The notes beneath the pieces were generated by a model. The model made no database searches. It worked only from the letters and a program-made list of their open reading frames with translations, and was not told where the DNA came from. DNA of 64,000 bases, taken from assembly GCA_963751355.1 (NCBI GenBank), contig CAVVVS010000111.1:174458-238457 (forward strand), in the 5' to 3' direction. Shown here in pieces: positions 44,540 through 54,894 of this stretch (positions are counted from its first letter, which is position 1; each line of letters opens with the position of its first letter). Source of the stretch: CAVVVS01 sp963751355 (lineage in GTDB: Bacteria; Bacteroidota; Ignavibacteria; Ignavibacteriales; Ignavibacteriaceae). Position numbers and translations under genes: made by a program.

Positions 44540-46711
44540 ATGAAATTTCGAAAACTACCCGTTAAAACATTTTTCATAATTTTTATTTTTTCATTCATCG
44601 CAATGATTCCTTTTCGTCCTGATGAAGGAATGTATCCGTTAAGTGAAATCCAGAAAATTGATCTGAAAAAAGCAGGCTTAAAAATTCCGGTTGATGAAGT
44701 ATATAATCCAAACGGAGTGAGTTTGGTTGATGCACTGGTAAAGGTTGGCGGATGCACTGGTTCATTTGTTTCACCGGAAGGATTAATAATTACGAACCAT
44801 CATTGTGCGTTCGGTGCGGTTCAACGCGCCAGTACAACACAAAATAATTATCTGGAAGACGGTTTCCTTGCAAAGAAGCGGATTGATGAGATACCGGCAG
44901 AAGGTATTGTATGCAGGATTACCGAGTCCTACAGAGATGTATCCGGAAGGGTTTTGCGTGCCGCAAACGAAGCTGAAGATATTTCTCAAAGGGCAGACGC
45001 AATTTCGAAGGAGATTAAGAACATTGTTTCTGAAGAAGAATCAAAGGATAAAACAATCAAGGCGGAGGTTGCGGAAATGTTTACAGGGCAATCTTATGTC
45101 TTATTTCGATATAAGATTATTAGGGATGTTCGTCTTGTTTATGTTCCGCCAAGAGCAATCGGTGAATTCGGAGGAGAATCGGATAACTGGGTTTGGCCCC
45201 GCCACACGGGTGATTTTTCCTTCATGCGCGCTTATGTTGCACCCGACGGCAGTTCTGCAGAATATTCAAAGGATAATTTACCTTATCATCCTAAAAAATA
45301 TTTAAAAGTAAACCCCGGAGGAGTTGATGAAAATGATTTTGTTTTTATTCTCGGCTACCCGGGAAGAACCTTCAAACATCAACCCTCCCAATTTTTGGTT
45401 TACCAGCAGGAATATCAGCTTCCTTACATTTCAAATCTTTATGAATGGATAATCAATTTGCTCGAAGAGAAGTCTAAGAAAGATCCGGGATTTGCTTTAA
45501 GCTCTTCTACACGTATAAAAGGACTTGCTAACGTAATGAAGAACTATAAAGGGAAATTGAAAGGATTAGAAAGACTTAAACTCATAGATAAAAAAAGAAA
45601 TGAGGAACAAAATTTACAGGAATTTATTAATTCAAAAAAGGATTTGAAAATTAAATACGGGAAAGTCCTAACTGATATAGATATGGTTTATAAAGGTATT
45701 TTTGAAGACGGCAGGCTTCCTTTAGTCATCTATCAATTAAAACGGAATGTATCTCTAATCGCTATATATAATACATATTTCCAATATAAAAATGCACTTA
45801 ATAAACCCGATAATGAAAGAAGTTCAAGATTCAAGGAGAATAACCGTGCATCGTTTGATCGATATTTAAATTACCTAATGAATAACTACAATCCCGAATT
45901 AGATAAAAATATTTTCAAAAAGATTTTAAACGATGCCGTCACTTTCCCCGAATTAAAGACGGTGCACTTATTTAATCATTTTAATAAAGACGGGAAGGGT
46001 GAAGAAGCAATTGAAGAATTTGTAAATTCCATTTATAATGATTCTTCCTTTACAAATAAAGAGACATTGAGAAATCTTTTTACTGACACTGCGGAAAAAA
46101 TAAATGATAATAATAATTTATTAATGGATTTCGTTAAAAAGTTAAATGAAACCGAAGAAGTTTATAATAAGAAGAATAAAGAGAGAGAAGGAGAATTGAA
46201 TGTTTTGTTAGCTAATTTTATGGATGTGAAAAAAATTTGGTTAAACAAATCATTCATCCCTGATGCCAATAGTACATTACGTTTAACCTACGGCTATATT
46301 AAGGGATATTCCCCTGCGGATGCTGTGTATTATTCACCTATTACAACTTTGGCTGGAGTTATTGAAAAAGGAAAGAGTGAAGGAGATTACAAACTGCCTG
46401 CTAAAATCAGAGAGTTATATAACAAAAAAGATTTCGGTAAATTTAAAAGTAAAAAGCTAAACGATGTACCGGTTGCGATATTATACAATACGGATACTAG
46501 CGGAGGGAACTCAGGCAGTCCTATTATGAATGCATACGGCGAGTTAATCGGGGTAAATTTCGATCGACCTTATGAAGCAACAATAAACGATTATGTTTGG
46601 AGTAAAGATTACAGCAGATCGATTGGAGTTGATATAAGATATGTATTATGGATAGCAAAAAAAGTCAGCGGTGCAAATCAATTAATAAATGAAATGGGTG
46701 TAAATATCTAA
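44540..46711 (+). CDS. S46-family dipeptidyl-peptidase, DPP11-like (Asp/Glu specific)
   Basis: 723 residues from ATG 44540 (Shine-Dalgarno AGGGGAG). Signal peptide-like N-terminus (VKTFFIIFIFSFIAMI). Triad: H88 in TNHHCAFGA, Asp in FGGESDNWVWPRHTGDF and the nucleophile S658 in SGGNSGSPIMNAYG. Family length is ~700-720. Position S+18 is R676; in DPP11 of Porphyromonas an arginine at this point (R673) selects acidic P1 residues, while DPP7 has glycine. It cleaves dipeptides from peptides in the periplasm. The longer frame from 44504 lacks a Shine-Dalgarno. Confidence 0.9.
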   Translation: MKFRKLPVKTFFIIFIFSFIAMIPFRPDEGMYPLSEIQKIDLKKAGLKIPVDEVYNPNGVSLVDALVKVGGCTGSFVSPEGLIITNHHCAFGAVQRASTTQNNYLEDGFLAKKRIDEIPAEGIVCRITESYRDVSGRVLRAANEAEDISQRADAISKEIKNIVSEEESKDKTIKAEVAEMFTGQSYVLFRYKIIRDVRLVYVPPRAIGEFGGESDNWVWPRHTGDFSFMRAYVAPDGSSAEYSKDNLPYHPKKYLKVNPGGVDENDFVFILGYPGRTFKHQPSQFLVYQQEYQLPYISNLYEWIINLLEEKSKKDPGFALSSSTRIKGLANVMKNYKGKLKGLERLKLIDKKRNEEQNLQEFINSKKDLKIKYGKVLTDIDMVYKGIFEDGRLPLVIYQLKRNVSLIAIYNTYFQYKNALNKPDNERSSRFKENNRASFDRYLNYLMNNYNPELDKNIFKKILNDAVTFPELKTVHLFNHFNKDGKGEEAIEEFVNSIYNDSSFTNKETLRNLFTDTAEKINDNNNLLMDFVKKLNETEEVYNKKNKEREGELNVLLANFMDVKKIWLNKSFIPDANSTLRLTYGYIKGYSPADAVYYSPITTLAGVIEKGKSEGDYKLPAKIRELYNKKDFGKFKSKKLNDVPVAILYNTDTSGGNSGSPIMNAYGELIGVNFDRPYEATINDYVWSKDYSRSIGVDIRYVLWIAKKVSGANQLINEMGVNI

Positions 46712-46750
46712 AAAAAAGGGAGTTCATAAAATAAACTCAAATACTATTTA

Positions 46751-46850
46751 GAAGCTGTCCGGAATGTAATATTTTAATTTGAAAAAGAGTTTAACAGCAA
46801 CATCCATGTTTTATTTTCAAAAAAGAAATACCTTTACGGACAGTCTCATT
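46751..46850. repeat. Degenerate inverted-repeat element, MITE-like
   Basis: The left end GAAGCTGTCCGGAA and the complement of the right end (TACGGACAGTCTC) share CTGTCCG(G/T)AA over about 100 bases. The ends resemble those of the element at 29199-29382 but are poorer. The gene-less gap 46712-46994 otherwise holds nothing recognised. Confidence 0.4.
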
Positions 46851-46994
46851 TAAAATTTTCTATTTAGTATTGAAATCCCAATGTGATAGCAAATCCCGAT
46901 GGGGTTTATGCGGTTTTACATCCCACTACATTTTATATCTTCTTCACTTCTTAAAAGGAAGTTATAGGGCAAGGTAAAAGTAAGCAAACAATTA

Positions 46995-47873
46995 CTATAT
47001 AATGTTAACTTTTACTTTCGAAAAATCCGGGTAATGAAATCCCGTTAATTCTTCACTTACTTTCCAAAGTTTATTTGCTACAGTTTCATCATTTGAAAGT
47101 CGTGATGAGTTTTTGATTCTTTTCTTGACAAAATATTTTCCGGTGATTCCCTCAACTTCGGGAGAGGAAGCTAAATAGATTAATGTTTGTGCGCCTTTTT
47201 CTGGGCTTATCAAAAAAGGTCTTGATAACTTCATCAGGAAGCCGAGCAACCCGGTTAAATCCGAGCCGAAGCTGCTTTTAACACTGCCGGGATGAAGTGT
47301 ATTTACGGTAATGCCGCTTCCCTCAATTTTTTTAGCAAGTCCTTTCGTAAACAAAATATTGGCAAGTTTAGATTGACAATAAGCCACCATAGGTTTGTAT
47401 TTTTTCTCTCCAGTCAGATCATCATAATTTATTTTTCCAACTTTGTGTGCTTCGGAACTGACATTTATAATGCGCGACGGAGAAGCGTTATTTAGGCTTT
47501 CCAACAATAAACCCGTCAACAAAAAATATCCCAAATGATTAAGTGCAAAAGTATACTCAATTCCGTCCGGGGTTAATATACGATCATTTACAATTAGTCC
47601 CGCATTGTTAATAAGAACATCAATTTTATCATACTTATTTTTAATATCTGCTGCAACTCTATATACCTCTTCTTGGACTGATAAATCACAGATAAAATAA
47701 TCGATTGAAGTATTGTCTGTCTCCGATTGAATTTCGTTTTTCAGTTTGATTACTTTTTGTTCATTACGAACCACGAGAATTAGCTTTGCACCCATCTTTG
47801 CTAATTCTTTAACGGCGATTCTGCCGATGCCGGAGGTAGCTCCGGTAATCAAAACCATTTTATTTTTCATCAT
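46995..47873 (-). CDS. Short-chain dehydrogenase/reductase (retinol dehydrogenase-like)
   Basis: 292 residues. Rossmann nucleotide motif GATSGIGR, NNAG and the catalytic YCQSKLAN (YxxxK) are all present, with the NHLGYFLLTGLL helix. The C-terminal sequence resembles the classical/retinol dehydrogenase-like SDR group rather than fatty-acid reductases. Substrate unknown. Single gene; the Shine-Dalgarno is not obvious (upstream tataatgatg). Confidence 0.88.
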   Translation of the reverse strand: MMKNKMVLITGATSGIGRIAVKELAKMGAKLILVVRNEQKVIKLKNEIQSETDNTSIDYFICDLSVQEEVYRVAADIKNKYDKIDVLINNAGLIVNDRILTPDGIEYTFALNHLGYFLLTGLLLESLNNASPSRIINVSSEAHKVGKINYDDLTGEKKYKPMVAYCQSKLANILFTKGLAKKIEGSGITVNTLHPGSVKSSFGSDLTGLLGFLMKLSRPFLISPEKGAQTLIYLASSPEVEGITGKYFVKKRIKNSSRLSNDETVANKLWKVSEELTGFHYPDFSKVKVNII

Positions 47874-48054
47874 TATATTCCCAGTGTATTAATTTATTAA
47901 AACATGTGTAATTGTTCATTAATTTAATAATGAACAAGCAACTGATATGTGATGTCAAGTTATAAACTATTCATAATAAGAAAATGTGCTGCATGATTAT
48001 TAATTTAATGTAATTTTTATTTCCGCCTGGAAACGGAGATCATGATTAACCAAC

Positions 48055-48801
48055 TTAATTTTGATCACCGCGAAAAGCAGAAGCAGGTATCCTTCGTATT
48101 ACTAAATCAGCAAGTCTTGAAAAAGGCAGACTTTGAAGATAAACAGTCCCTGTTCCGTTTAAAGTTGCCAGAAACAAACCTTCACCGCCTAAAAACATAT
48201 TCTTTAAATTTCCGGCTCGTTCGATGTTATAGTCCAGGTTTGTTGAAAATGCTACTAAGCATCCGGTATCGACATGAATGGTTTCGTTATTCAATTCTTT
48301 CTTGATAATTGTTCCCCCCGCATGTACAAAAGCTAACCCGGCTCCCGTCAATTTTTGAAGTATAAAGCCTTCGCCTCCGAAGAAACCGGCACCGAGCCTT
48401 CGAGTAAATTCAATGCTGATATTAATTCCGAGAGCGGAACAGAGATATGCATCTTTCTGACAAAGTATTTCATTTCCGAAATCTTTAAGGTTTATTGGTA
48501 TAATTTTGCCCGGATACGGCGCAGCAAACGAGACCCTCTTTTTACCGCCGCCTGTATTTGTAAAATGCGTCATAAAAATTGATTCGCCTGAAAGGGCTCT
48601 TTTGCCGGCGCTAAATAATTTACCCATAAGGCTCTGATCCGCCTGTGAACCGTCTCCCATTTTTGTTTCGAATAAAATACCGTCATTCATGTAGCACATC
48701 GCCCCTGCTTCTGCAACAACAGTTTCACCAGGATCGAGTTCAATCTCTACAAGTTGTAAATCATCCCCGATTATTTGATAGTCCAATTCATGTGCTGTCA
48801 T
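48055..48801 (-). CDS. TIGR00266/AIM24-family protein
   Basis: 248 residues. The conserved core is seen as VEIELDPGETVVAEAGAMCYM, LSGESIFMTHFTNTG, PGKIIPINL, FHAGGT-like FVHAGGTIIKKEL and LFLATLNGTGTVYLQSLP. The AIM24 fold is a trimeric beta-rich protein with no assigned biochemical function in bacteria. It precedes nothing on its strand; upstream GH2 is divergent. Confidence 0.92.
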   Translation of the reverse strand: MTAHELDYQIIGDDLQLVEIELDPGETVVAEAGAMCYMNDGILFETKMGDGSQADQSLMGKLFSAGKRALSGESIFMTHFTNTGGGKKRVSFAAPYPGKIIPINLKDFGNEILCQKDAYLCSALGINISIEFTRRLGAGFFGGEGFILQKLTGAGLAFVHAGGTIIKKELNNETIHVDTGCLVAFSTNLDYNIERAGNLKNMFLGGEGLFLATLNGTGTVYLQSLPFSRLADLVIRRIPASAFRGDQN

Positions 48802-48991
48802 TAATTTTCCTTTCCGTTAGAAATGTTATTGGGATAAGATTAACTAATCGAATTTGTTTCTTCTGCTTTTATAATTTTTTGAGATTGACGAATTCAAAAA
48901 TAAAGTAAAAAATTTAATTTTTCTTTGATCTCAAATAAATTTACTTTAAATACACAAAATATTTTAGCAAACTATCTAGGGGTAGTAAATA

Positions 48992-50788
48992 ATGAAGCTT
49001 CTAATCATTCCGCTTCTCATCTTTTTATCAACTTTCAAGATCAATGCACAAAATACAAATTTGATTACAAACATTAAGAACCGGCATACTGTTAGTCTTA
49101 ACGGACATTGGCATATCATCATCGACCCTTATGAGAACGGGTACTACGACTACAGGTATCAACCACGGGAGGACGGGTATTTTGAAAATAAAAAGCCCAA
49201 AGATAAGAGTGATTTGGTTGAATATGATTTTGATAAATCGGAATATCTTAATGTCCCGGGTGATTGGAATACTCAAAAAGATGAATTGTTTTTTTATGAA
49301 GGAACAGTTTGGTATGAAAAAGCTTTCAACTATCACATAAAAGTAAATAAGAGATTATTCATTTATTTCGGAGCAGCAAATTACAATGCTGTTGTTTATT
49401 TGAATGGTAAAAAACTGGGCGAGCATACAGGCGGATTTACTCCTTTTGATTTTGAGATTACTAATAATATACGTAACGGCGAAAACTATGTAGTTGTAAA
49501 AGTAGACAATAAAAGATTGAAATCCGGCGTACCTACTTTAAATACCGATTGGTGGAATTACGGAGGATTGACAAGGAACGTTGAACTGATTGAAGAACCT
49601 TCCACCTTTATACAAGATTACTTTATTCAATTAAAGAAAGGTTCACAAAACATTATACAAGGCTGGATAAAGTTAAACGGTGAGGGAAAAAAGCAAGCTG
49701 TTTCAATAAATATATCCGGGACAAATGTTAATAAAAAAATCAACACAGGGAAAAACGAGACTACAAAATTTAGCTTTAATGCCGATGTAAAGTTATGGTC
49801 ACCGGAAAATCCTTATTTGTACGATGTAAAAATTGAATCACAAACCGACACTATAGTTGATCAAATCGGGTTTAGGACAATCGAAACTAAGGGCACTGAT
49901 ATTTTACTCAACGGCAAACCTGTTTTTCTCCGTGGAATATCGATTCACGAAGAAGCTCCGATCAGAAGCGGGAGAGCTTTTAGTGATGCCGATGCGCATA
50001 CTTTATTAACATGGGCAAAGGAATTAGGATGTAATTACGTCAGATTAGCCCATTACCCTCACAATGAAAATATGATCAGAGAGGCAGAAAAAATGGGGCT
50101 ATTGGTTTGGTCTGAAATTCCAGTTTATTGGACAATCCAATGGGAAAACAGAGAAACGCTGAACAATGCACTTAACCAGCTTACGAAAATGATTACACGT
50201 GATAAGAACAGGGCGCCGGTTATCATCTGGTCGATGGCTAATGAAACTCCAAGAAGTAATGCCAGGCTAAAATTTTTAAAAACTTTAATTGACAGCGCAA
50301 GAATTTTGGATCCCACAAGATTAATAGCGGCTGCAACCGAACTTCATTATAATGGAAATAACTTAATCATAGATGATCCGCTTAGCGGCTATCTTGATGT
50401 AATCGGAGTTAACGAATATATCGGCTGGTACGGCGGTAAACCGGAAGACGCACCGAAAAAAAATTGGATAAATAAATTTAACAAACCGTTGATAATAAGT
50501 GAATTGGGAGGCGGTGCTCTGTATGGATTTCACGGTGATAAAGAAACGAGGTGGACGGAAGAATATCAAGCGAACTTATACAAAAACCAGATCGAGATGT
50601 TAAAAAAAATCCCTTTTCTAAAAGGAATGACTCCCTGGATTTTAGTCGATTTTCGATCGCCGAGAAGACCGCTTCCCGGTATACAAGACTTTTGGAACAG
50701 GAAAGGATTAATCTCGGATAGAGGAGAAAAGAAAGAAGCATTTTTCGTGTTACAGAAATTTTATAAAGAAATTAAAAAAGGGAAATAA
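48992..50788 (+). CDS. Secreted glycoside hydrolase family 2 (beta-glucuronidase/beta-galactosidase-like)
   Basis: 598 residues with signal peptide (MKLLIIPLLIFLSTF). Sugar-binding N-domain (GAANYNAVVYLNGKKLGEH, FDFEITNNI), an Ig-like middle and a TIM-barrel. The acid/base glutamate is in WSMANETPRS and the nucleophile glutamate in IISELGGGA, the arrangement for GH2. Short for LacZ (~1000) and close to beta-glucuronidase (~600), so a glucuronidase-type activity is likely, with beta-galactosidase or mannosidase not excluded. A periplasmic or surface enzyme that processes plant or algal glycans. Confidence 0.9.
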   Translation: MKLLIIPLLIFLSTFKINAQNTNLITNIKNRHTVSLNGHWHIIIDPYENGYYDYRYQPREDGYFENKKPKDKSDLVEYDFDKSEYLNVPGDWNTQKDELFFYEGTVWYEKAFNYHIKVNKRLFIYFGAANYNAVVYLNGKKLGEHTGGFTPFDFEITNNIRNGENYVVVKVDNKRLKSGVPTLNTDWWNYGGLTRNVELIEEPSTFIQDYFIQLKKGSQNIIQGWIKLNGEGKKQAVSINISGTNVNKKINTGKNETTKFSFNADVKLWSPENPYLYDVKIESQTDTIVDQIGFRTIETKGTDILLNGKPVFLRGISIHEEAPIRSGRAFSDADAHTLLTWAKELGCNYVRLAHYPHNENMIREAEKMGLLVWSEIPVYWTIQWENRETLNNALNQLTKMITRDKNRAPVIIWSMANETPRSNARLKFLKTLIDSARILDPTRLIAAATELHYNGNNLIIDDPLSGYLDVIGVNEYIGWYGGKPEDAPKKNWINKFNKPLIISELGGGALYGFHGDKETRWTEEYQANLYKNQIEMLKKIPFLKGMTPWILVDFRSPRRPLPGIQDFWNRKGLISDRGEKKEAFFVLQKFYKEIKKGK

Positions 50789-51002
50789 TAAAATTAAAAT
50801 AACGCAGCAGAAAGAATTAACTAACTAAATCCTCGCGAAGTTGTAATGGAATTAATAATCATTCGTCATTAATTATCTTGTGTTACAACAAATAACATTT
50901 CACGTAAACATTAACGCGCAAGTCTGCGTCCTCGCAGACATCCTTACTCAGCTCGAAAGAATTGTTTAAGAACTGATAATTATCAACCAAAAAACTCCTA
51001 TT

Positions 51003-51884
51003 TTATTTTGCGTGTACGTTACTTTTTACTGCAAGTTTAACTTCTGCTTCAAAATCAAGACTCTTGAAAGATTCACCGGATCTTCTTTCTCCTTTATCCA
51101 TACCGGGTCTTCTTCTTCCGCCTCCCGGATACATTCCCCCTTCAGGTCGTTCACCACTTTCTCCACTCTCGCCTCCCTCACCGCCCTCGTTCATTCTAAA
51201 TCCACCATTACGATCTGCCGGGGATTTTCTCTCAATTTCACCGGTTTGAAAACCAATTTTTAATGTCTGTCCGGGTTTTGCATCAACATAATAAAGATTT
51301 CTTGCGGCACTGTCTGCTAATGGTATTTTTAATTCGTACACCAATTGATAATCGTGAAAACCCATCTTAACCTGTATTGTTGAGTCTGAACCAATCCAGT
51401 GTTCGGTTAGAGGAAATTTGTCTTTGTTGACTACTAAAAATTCTTTTTGATTTTTTATTATCCGGTTAATCATATTTTGAGGATTGAAATTCTGACCTTC
51501 ACCCATGTCTTCTCTATTTAGGCGTCTGGAGATATCTCCCGATTTTTTAGATAAAGGGTATTCAATCCCGATTGTTTTTTTATCATTATTGGGTGAGTCA
51601 AACCAAACTGTAAATCCGTTCCTTAAAATTGGAAACATTTTCGATTGATCATTTAATGTAAGGCAGAGATACAAATTATGGTTATCATTTAAAATACCTA
51701 CTCCGACTCCTTCATCTTTTAAAAATTTAATGTTATCCTTCCAGTCAAGTCTGTTGCCGTCAATCTTTATCTCATTATTTCGCCATGTGCTAGTTAGTTC
51801 CACGTCCCCGCAGCTATTAAAAGTTAAGATTATTGAAATCAACATGGTTCCCAAAAGTAAGTACTTTGATATTTTAATTTTCAT
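51003..51884 (-). CDS. Lipoprotein with a CBM9/DOMON-like domain
   Basis: 293 residues from ATG 51884 (GAGGAAGAG before it). Lipobox TFNSC marks a lipoprotein. The N-terminal half (IKIDGNRLDWKDNIKFLKDEGVGVGILNDNHNLYLCLTL) is a beta-sandwich of the CBM9/DOMON-like kind, often seen near secreted hydrolases or redox proteins. The C-terminal quarter is a low-complexity Gly/Glu/Arg tract (EGGESGESGERPEGG; RRRPG) ending in EVKLAVKSNVHAK. The frame from 51914 is less likely. Function unknown; position between GH2 and GH35 suggests a role in sugar or cell-surface processes. Confidence 0.6.
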   Translation of the reverse strand: MKIKISKYLLLGTMLISIILTFNSCGDVELTSTWRNNEIKIDGNRLDWKDNIKFLKDEGVGVGILNDNHNLYLCLTLNDQSKMFPILRNGFTVWFDSPNNDKKTIGIEYPLSKKSGDISRRLNREDMGEGQNFNPQNMINRIIKNQKEFLVVNKDKFPLTEHWIGSDSTIQVKMGFHDYQLVYELKIPLADSAARNLYYVDAKPGQTLKIGFQTGEIERKSPADRNGGFRMNEGGEGGESGESGERPEGGMYPGGGRRRPGMDKGERRSGESFKSLDFEAEVKLAVKSNVHAK

Positions 51885-52275
51885 CTCTTCCTCGATAAAA
51901 AGCATTTTCAACAATAAAATTTTAGTATCTGTATATCCAATTAAAATGAATCTAATAAATTTTTGACAAATATATTGAATTGCAGGTTTAACAGTTTAGG
52001 TAACGATTATTTTTATTGATATGATGGAGTATTCAAGCATTATTTAGCAGCACATAAAATAATTATGCTTTATTCCCTTGTAATAAAAAGAATTACGTAT
52101 AATCTTTTGTGCTAGATATCTTCAGAATTAATTAGTTAAAAAGATATTTTGCTCGTGATGTGAAGCATCCGATTAACTATTTATCATGATTATTTACATA
52201 GTTCCTGCATTATATAGAGATTTAGAAATTGAAGAAATAATTATAATATTTATTACAACTAATACCTTAATATCC
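51885..52275. other. Intergenic region between lipoprotein and GH35
   Basis: 391 bases, AT-rich, no gene or clear signal seen. It contains the upstream region of the lipoprotein gene. Confidence 0.4.
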
Positions 52276-54072
52276 TCATTTCAAACTGGTCATTCCTACT
52301 ATATCTTCCGGTTTCGTTTTATGCAGATCGAATACAATAATTTCATTTTTTCCTTTTTTTAGAAAAGGTGCAGGTAAAAACAATTTCTGCTGCGGACCGA
52401 TGTTCCAATACCTTCCAAGATTATGCCCGTTTACCCAAACGATTCCTTTATTCCATTTACTCATGTCCAGGTAAGTATCACCAATCTTTTCAACTTTAAA
52501 ATTTCCTTCGAAAAATATTCCCGGTTGATCATCATTTTTATTTTTTTCAAACTTTAAATTTTCCACATACACAGAATCCATCGGCAGATTGTAAACATGC
52601 CAATTCATAAGAGTAATTCCGTTTAGCGTAACTCTTTTTGTTATTCCCTTCCTATCGATAATATGCTGACCGAAATTAATTCTTCCCATTGCCTCAACTA
52701 ATATATCTAGTTCCTTTGCAGGTTTTTCGGTCTTAGGGATATCTAACGAATTTTGTCCTTTTGAACGGTCTATACTTCCTATTAATTTACCGTCCGCATA
52801 AACATTTGCATAATCATGAAGCCGGGTAATTTCCAGGTGTCCAGAATGTGGTCCGATTAGTTTTGTTTTATATAAAATAAAACCATGGTATTGGTTATAA
52901 AACTCCATCGGTTCCGGCTGAACAGAATTAACAGATTCGGGAAGATTATCAAAAAGTGATGCGGTTTTGCTCATCTTGATAGAGGGAATTGAAATAACCG
53001 GCAAAGCCGGGGGTAGTTTTGAAAGTCTCGAGCCGATTGGTAAATAACCTTCAAAGAGTTTTCTGATTGCGAAATATTTCTGAGTAGGCTGTCCCATTTC
53101 GTTGATTGGTGCATCATAGTCATAGCTTGTTATAGTCGGTTCGTAATATTTACCCATGTTTGCGCCGGCTGTCCAGCCAAAATTAGTTCCACCGTCAGCC
53201 ACATAAATATTAAAAGATTTTTTATTATCCATCAACCATTGTAAATCTTTAATTACGGATTTTGTACTTACAGAAGCCCATTTTTCACCCCAATGAGTCA
53301 GCCAGCCGGGATAATATTCGCTGCAGAAAACCGGGACACCCGGTTCAAATTTATAAGCAGCATCAAATTGATTTTTACTTGTCGCAGGGTCCAATCCTAT
53401 CACAGTACCGGGAACGGTTCCTGCTTCCAGCGCTGCTGCCGAGGCACCGTCAGCCGTGTAGAAAGGGATATTTATACCGGCTTCCTGCCATAGTAATTTT
53501 AGATTATTTAAATATGCTTTATCATTTCCGTAGCTGCCGTACTCATTTTCTATTTGCAGCATAATGATTGGTCCGCCGTCGGTATTTTGCAAATCCCTTA
53601 TCTGGTCGGAGAGATGATTTATGTATGTTTTAACGGCAGTCATGTAACGGTTATCCATACAACGAACTTTAATATCCGGGATACTTAAGAGCCATGGTGG
53701 CAGTCCTCCAAAATCCCATTCGGCGCATGCATAAGGTCCGGGTCTGAGCAGCACAAACAATCCTACATTTTTAGCAGTCTCCACAAATTTTCTAATATTG
53801 TTGTTGCCCGAGAAATCCCATTTCCCTTGTTCCGGTTCAACAGCATTCCAAAAAACATATGTGGCAACTGTATTCAGTCCCATTGCTTTTATTTTAAGCA
53901 GGCGATCCTTCCAGTATTGATATGGAATCCGCTGGAAATGCATTTCACCGGACATAATTTGAAACGGCTGCCCATTCAATAGAAACTGATTTCCTTTTAT
54001 TGTGAAAGTTTGAGCATGTATATTAATTGTGAAAAAAATTAAGGCTGCGGATAATAAAATCTTTCTAAACAT
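52276..54072 (-). CDS. Secreted beta-galactosidase, glycoside hydrolase family 35
   Basis: 598 residues with signal peptide (MFRKILLSAALIFFTINIHAQ). Family GH35 signature GGPIIMLQIENEYGSYG (acid/base Glu) and PVFCSEYYPGWLTHWGE (nucleophile Glu). C-terminal jelly-roll domains follow (GIVWVNGHNLGRYWNIGPQQKLFLP). It removes terminal beta-galactose from oligosaccharides in the periplasm or outside. Length and layout fit the bacterial GH35 enzymes. It pairs functionally with the GH2 nearby. Confidence 0.93.
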   Translation of the reverse strand: MFRKILLSAALIFFTINIHAQTFTIKGNQFLLNGQPFQIMSGEMHFQRIPYQYWKDRLLKIKAMGLNTVATYVFWNAVEPEQGKWDFSGNNNIRKFVETAKNVGLFVLLRPGPYACAEWDFGGLPPWLLSIPDIKVRCMDNRYMTAVKTYINHLSDQIRDLQNTDGGPIIMLQIENEYGSYGNDKAYLNNLKLLWQEAGINIPFYTADGASAAALEAGTVPGTVIGLDPATSKNQFDAAYKFEPGVPVFCSEYYPGWLTHWGEKWASVSTKSVIKDLQWLMDNKKSFNIYVADGGTNFGWTAGANMGKYYEPTITSYDYDAPINEMGQPTQKYFAIRKLFEGYLPIGSRLSKLPPALPVISIPSIKMSKTASLFDNLPESVNSVQPEPMEFYNQYHGFILYKTKLIGPHSGHLEITRLHDYANVYADGKLIGSIDRSKGQNSLDIPKTEKPAKELDILVEAMGRINFGQHIIDRKGITKRVTLNGITLMNWHVYNLPMDSVYVENLKFEKNKNDDQPGIFFEGNFKVEKIGDTYLDMSKWNKGIVWVNGHNLGRYWNIGPQQKLFLPAPFLKKGKNEIIVFDLHKTKPEDIVGMTSLK

Positions 54073-54606
54073 TATTGCCTCATATATTTTAAATCAATTT
54101 GAAGTAGGATTAAAATAACTGTTGATCCATTGTTGCAAAAACGATGTTAATCTAATTTAAACATAATAGAACTTTTGTGAAATAGCCTCTTTCATTTAAC
54201 TGTTTGAATTGGGATTAAGCTAATAGTAAAATAAATTTTGTATCTGCAGAAATCAGCCTACGATTATTTAAAATTTTCGAAATAAAACAGTGGCTATTAA
54301 AATGTAATTCTGCCGTTTTACGCAACCGATCTTTTGGGAAGAATGATTATTCTCCTGAGTAGTTCTTCGAACAGCTAAATTTTTTTATAAATATGAACTT
54401 CCTGCCGGGGTTTTCCCCGCAAGCAGAATAGGTCGAAAAAAAAGATAAAGCGATGTTAAGATGTAACGATTAATAAAAGCATATCGTTTAAGCAGAATTT
54501 TATCCAGACACGTTAATAAGTAATATTTTGGGGGTAAAGTTTCGTACGGGGAAAAATAGGTGTCCTTCCACTAGGGGTCAATGAAAGGACATCCGTATCG
54601 TTTTAT
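54073..54606. other. Intergenic region upstream of GH35 and downstream of groES
   Basis: 534 bases without a gene. A GC-rich hairpin CTGCCGGGG-TTTT-CCCCGCAAGCAG lies at 54402-54426 and a groES terminator at 54561-54591. Apart from the upstream region of GH35, nothing else recognised. Confidence 0.4.
54552..54591 (-). terminator. Terminator after groES
   Basis: On the minus strand TGTCCTT and AAGGACA form a 7-bp stem around a 17-base loop (54561-54591), followed by ATTTTT. It lies 15 bases after the groES stop. Confidence 0.7.
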
Positions 54607-54879
54607 TTAATCTTCGATAATTGCGAGAACATCCGATCTTTGAACAATTTTGTAATCTTTGCTATCGAGACTAATTTCCTCACCGCCGTATTTTGCGAAT
54701 AAAACCTTGTCTCCCTCTTTAACTTTTTCTTTTAAATCTTCATCTGTACCAACAGCCACAACTCTGCCCATTATGGGTTTTTCTTTTGCGGTATCAGGAA
54801 TTATAATGCCGGATACGGTTTTTTCTTCCTCTTCTATTAGTTCTAAAACTAAACGATCATCCATCGGTTTTATTTTCAT
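54607..54879 (-). CDS. groES: Co-chaperonin GroES, without an adjacent groEL
   Basis: 90 residues. The Cpn10 fold is clear: MKIKPMDDRLVLELIEEEEKT, GIIIPDTAKEKP (mobile loop), GRVVAVGT, VKEGDKVLFAKYGG and VLAIIED. It lids GroEL. A terminator lies directly downstream, so groEL is not co-transcribed; groEL must be elsewhere. It shares a run with the upstream glutaredoxin gene (15-base gap). Confidence 0.95.
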   Translation of the reverse strand: MKIKPMDDRLVLELIEEEEKTVSGIIIPDTAKEKPIMGRVVAVGTDEDLKEKVKEGDKVLFAKYGGEEISLDSKDYKIVQRSDVLAIIED

Positions 54880-54894
54880 TTTTATGTATCTCCG

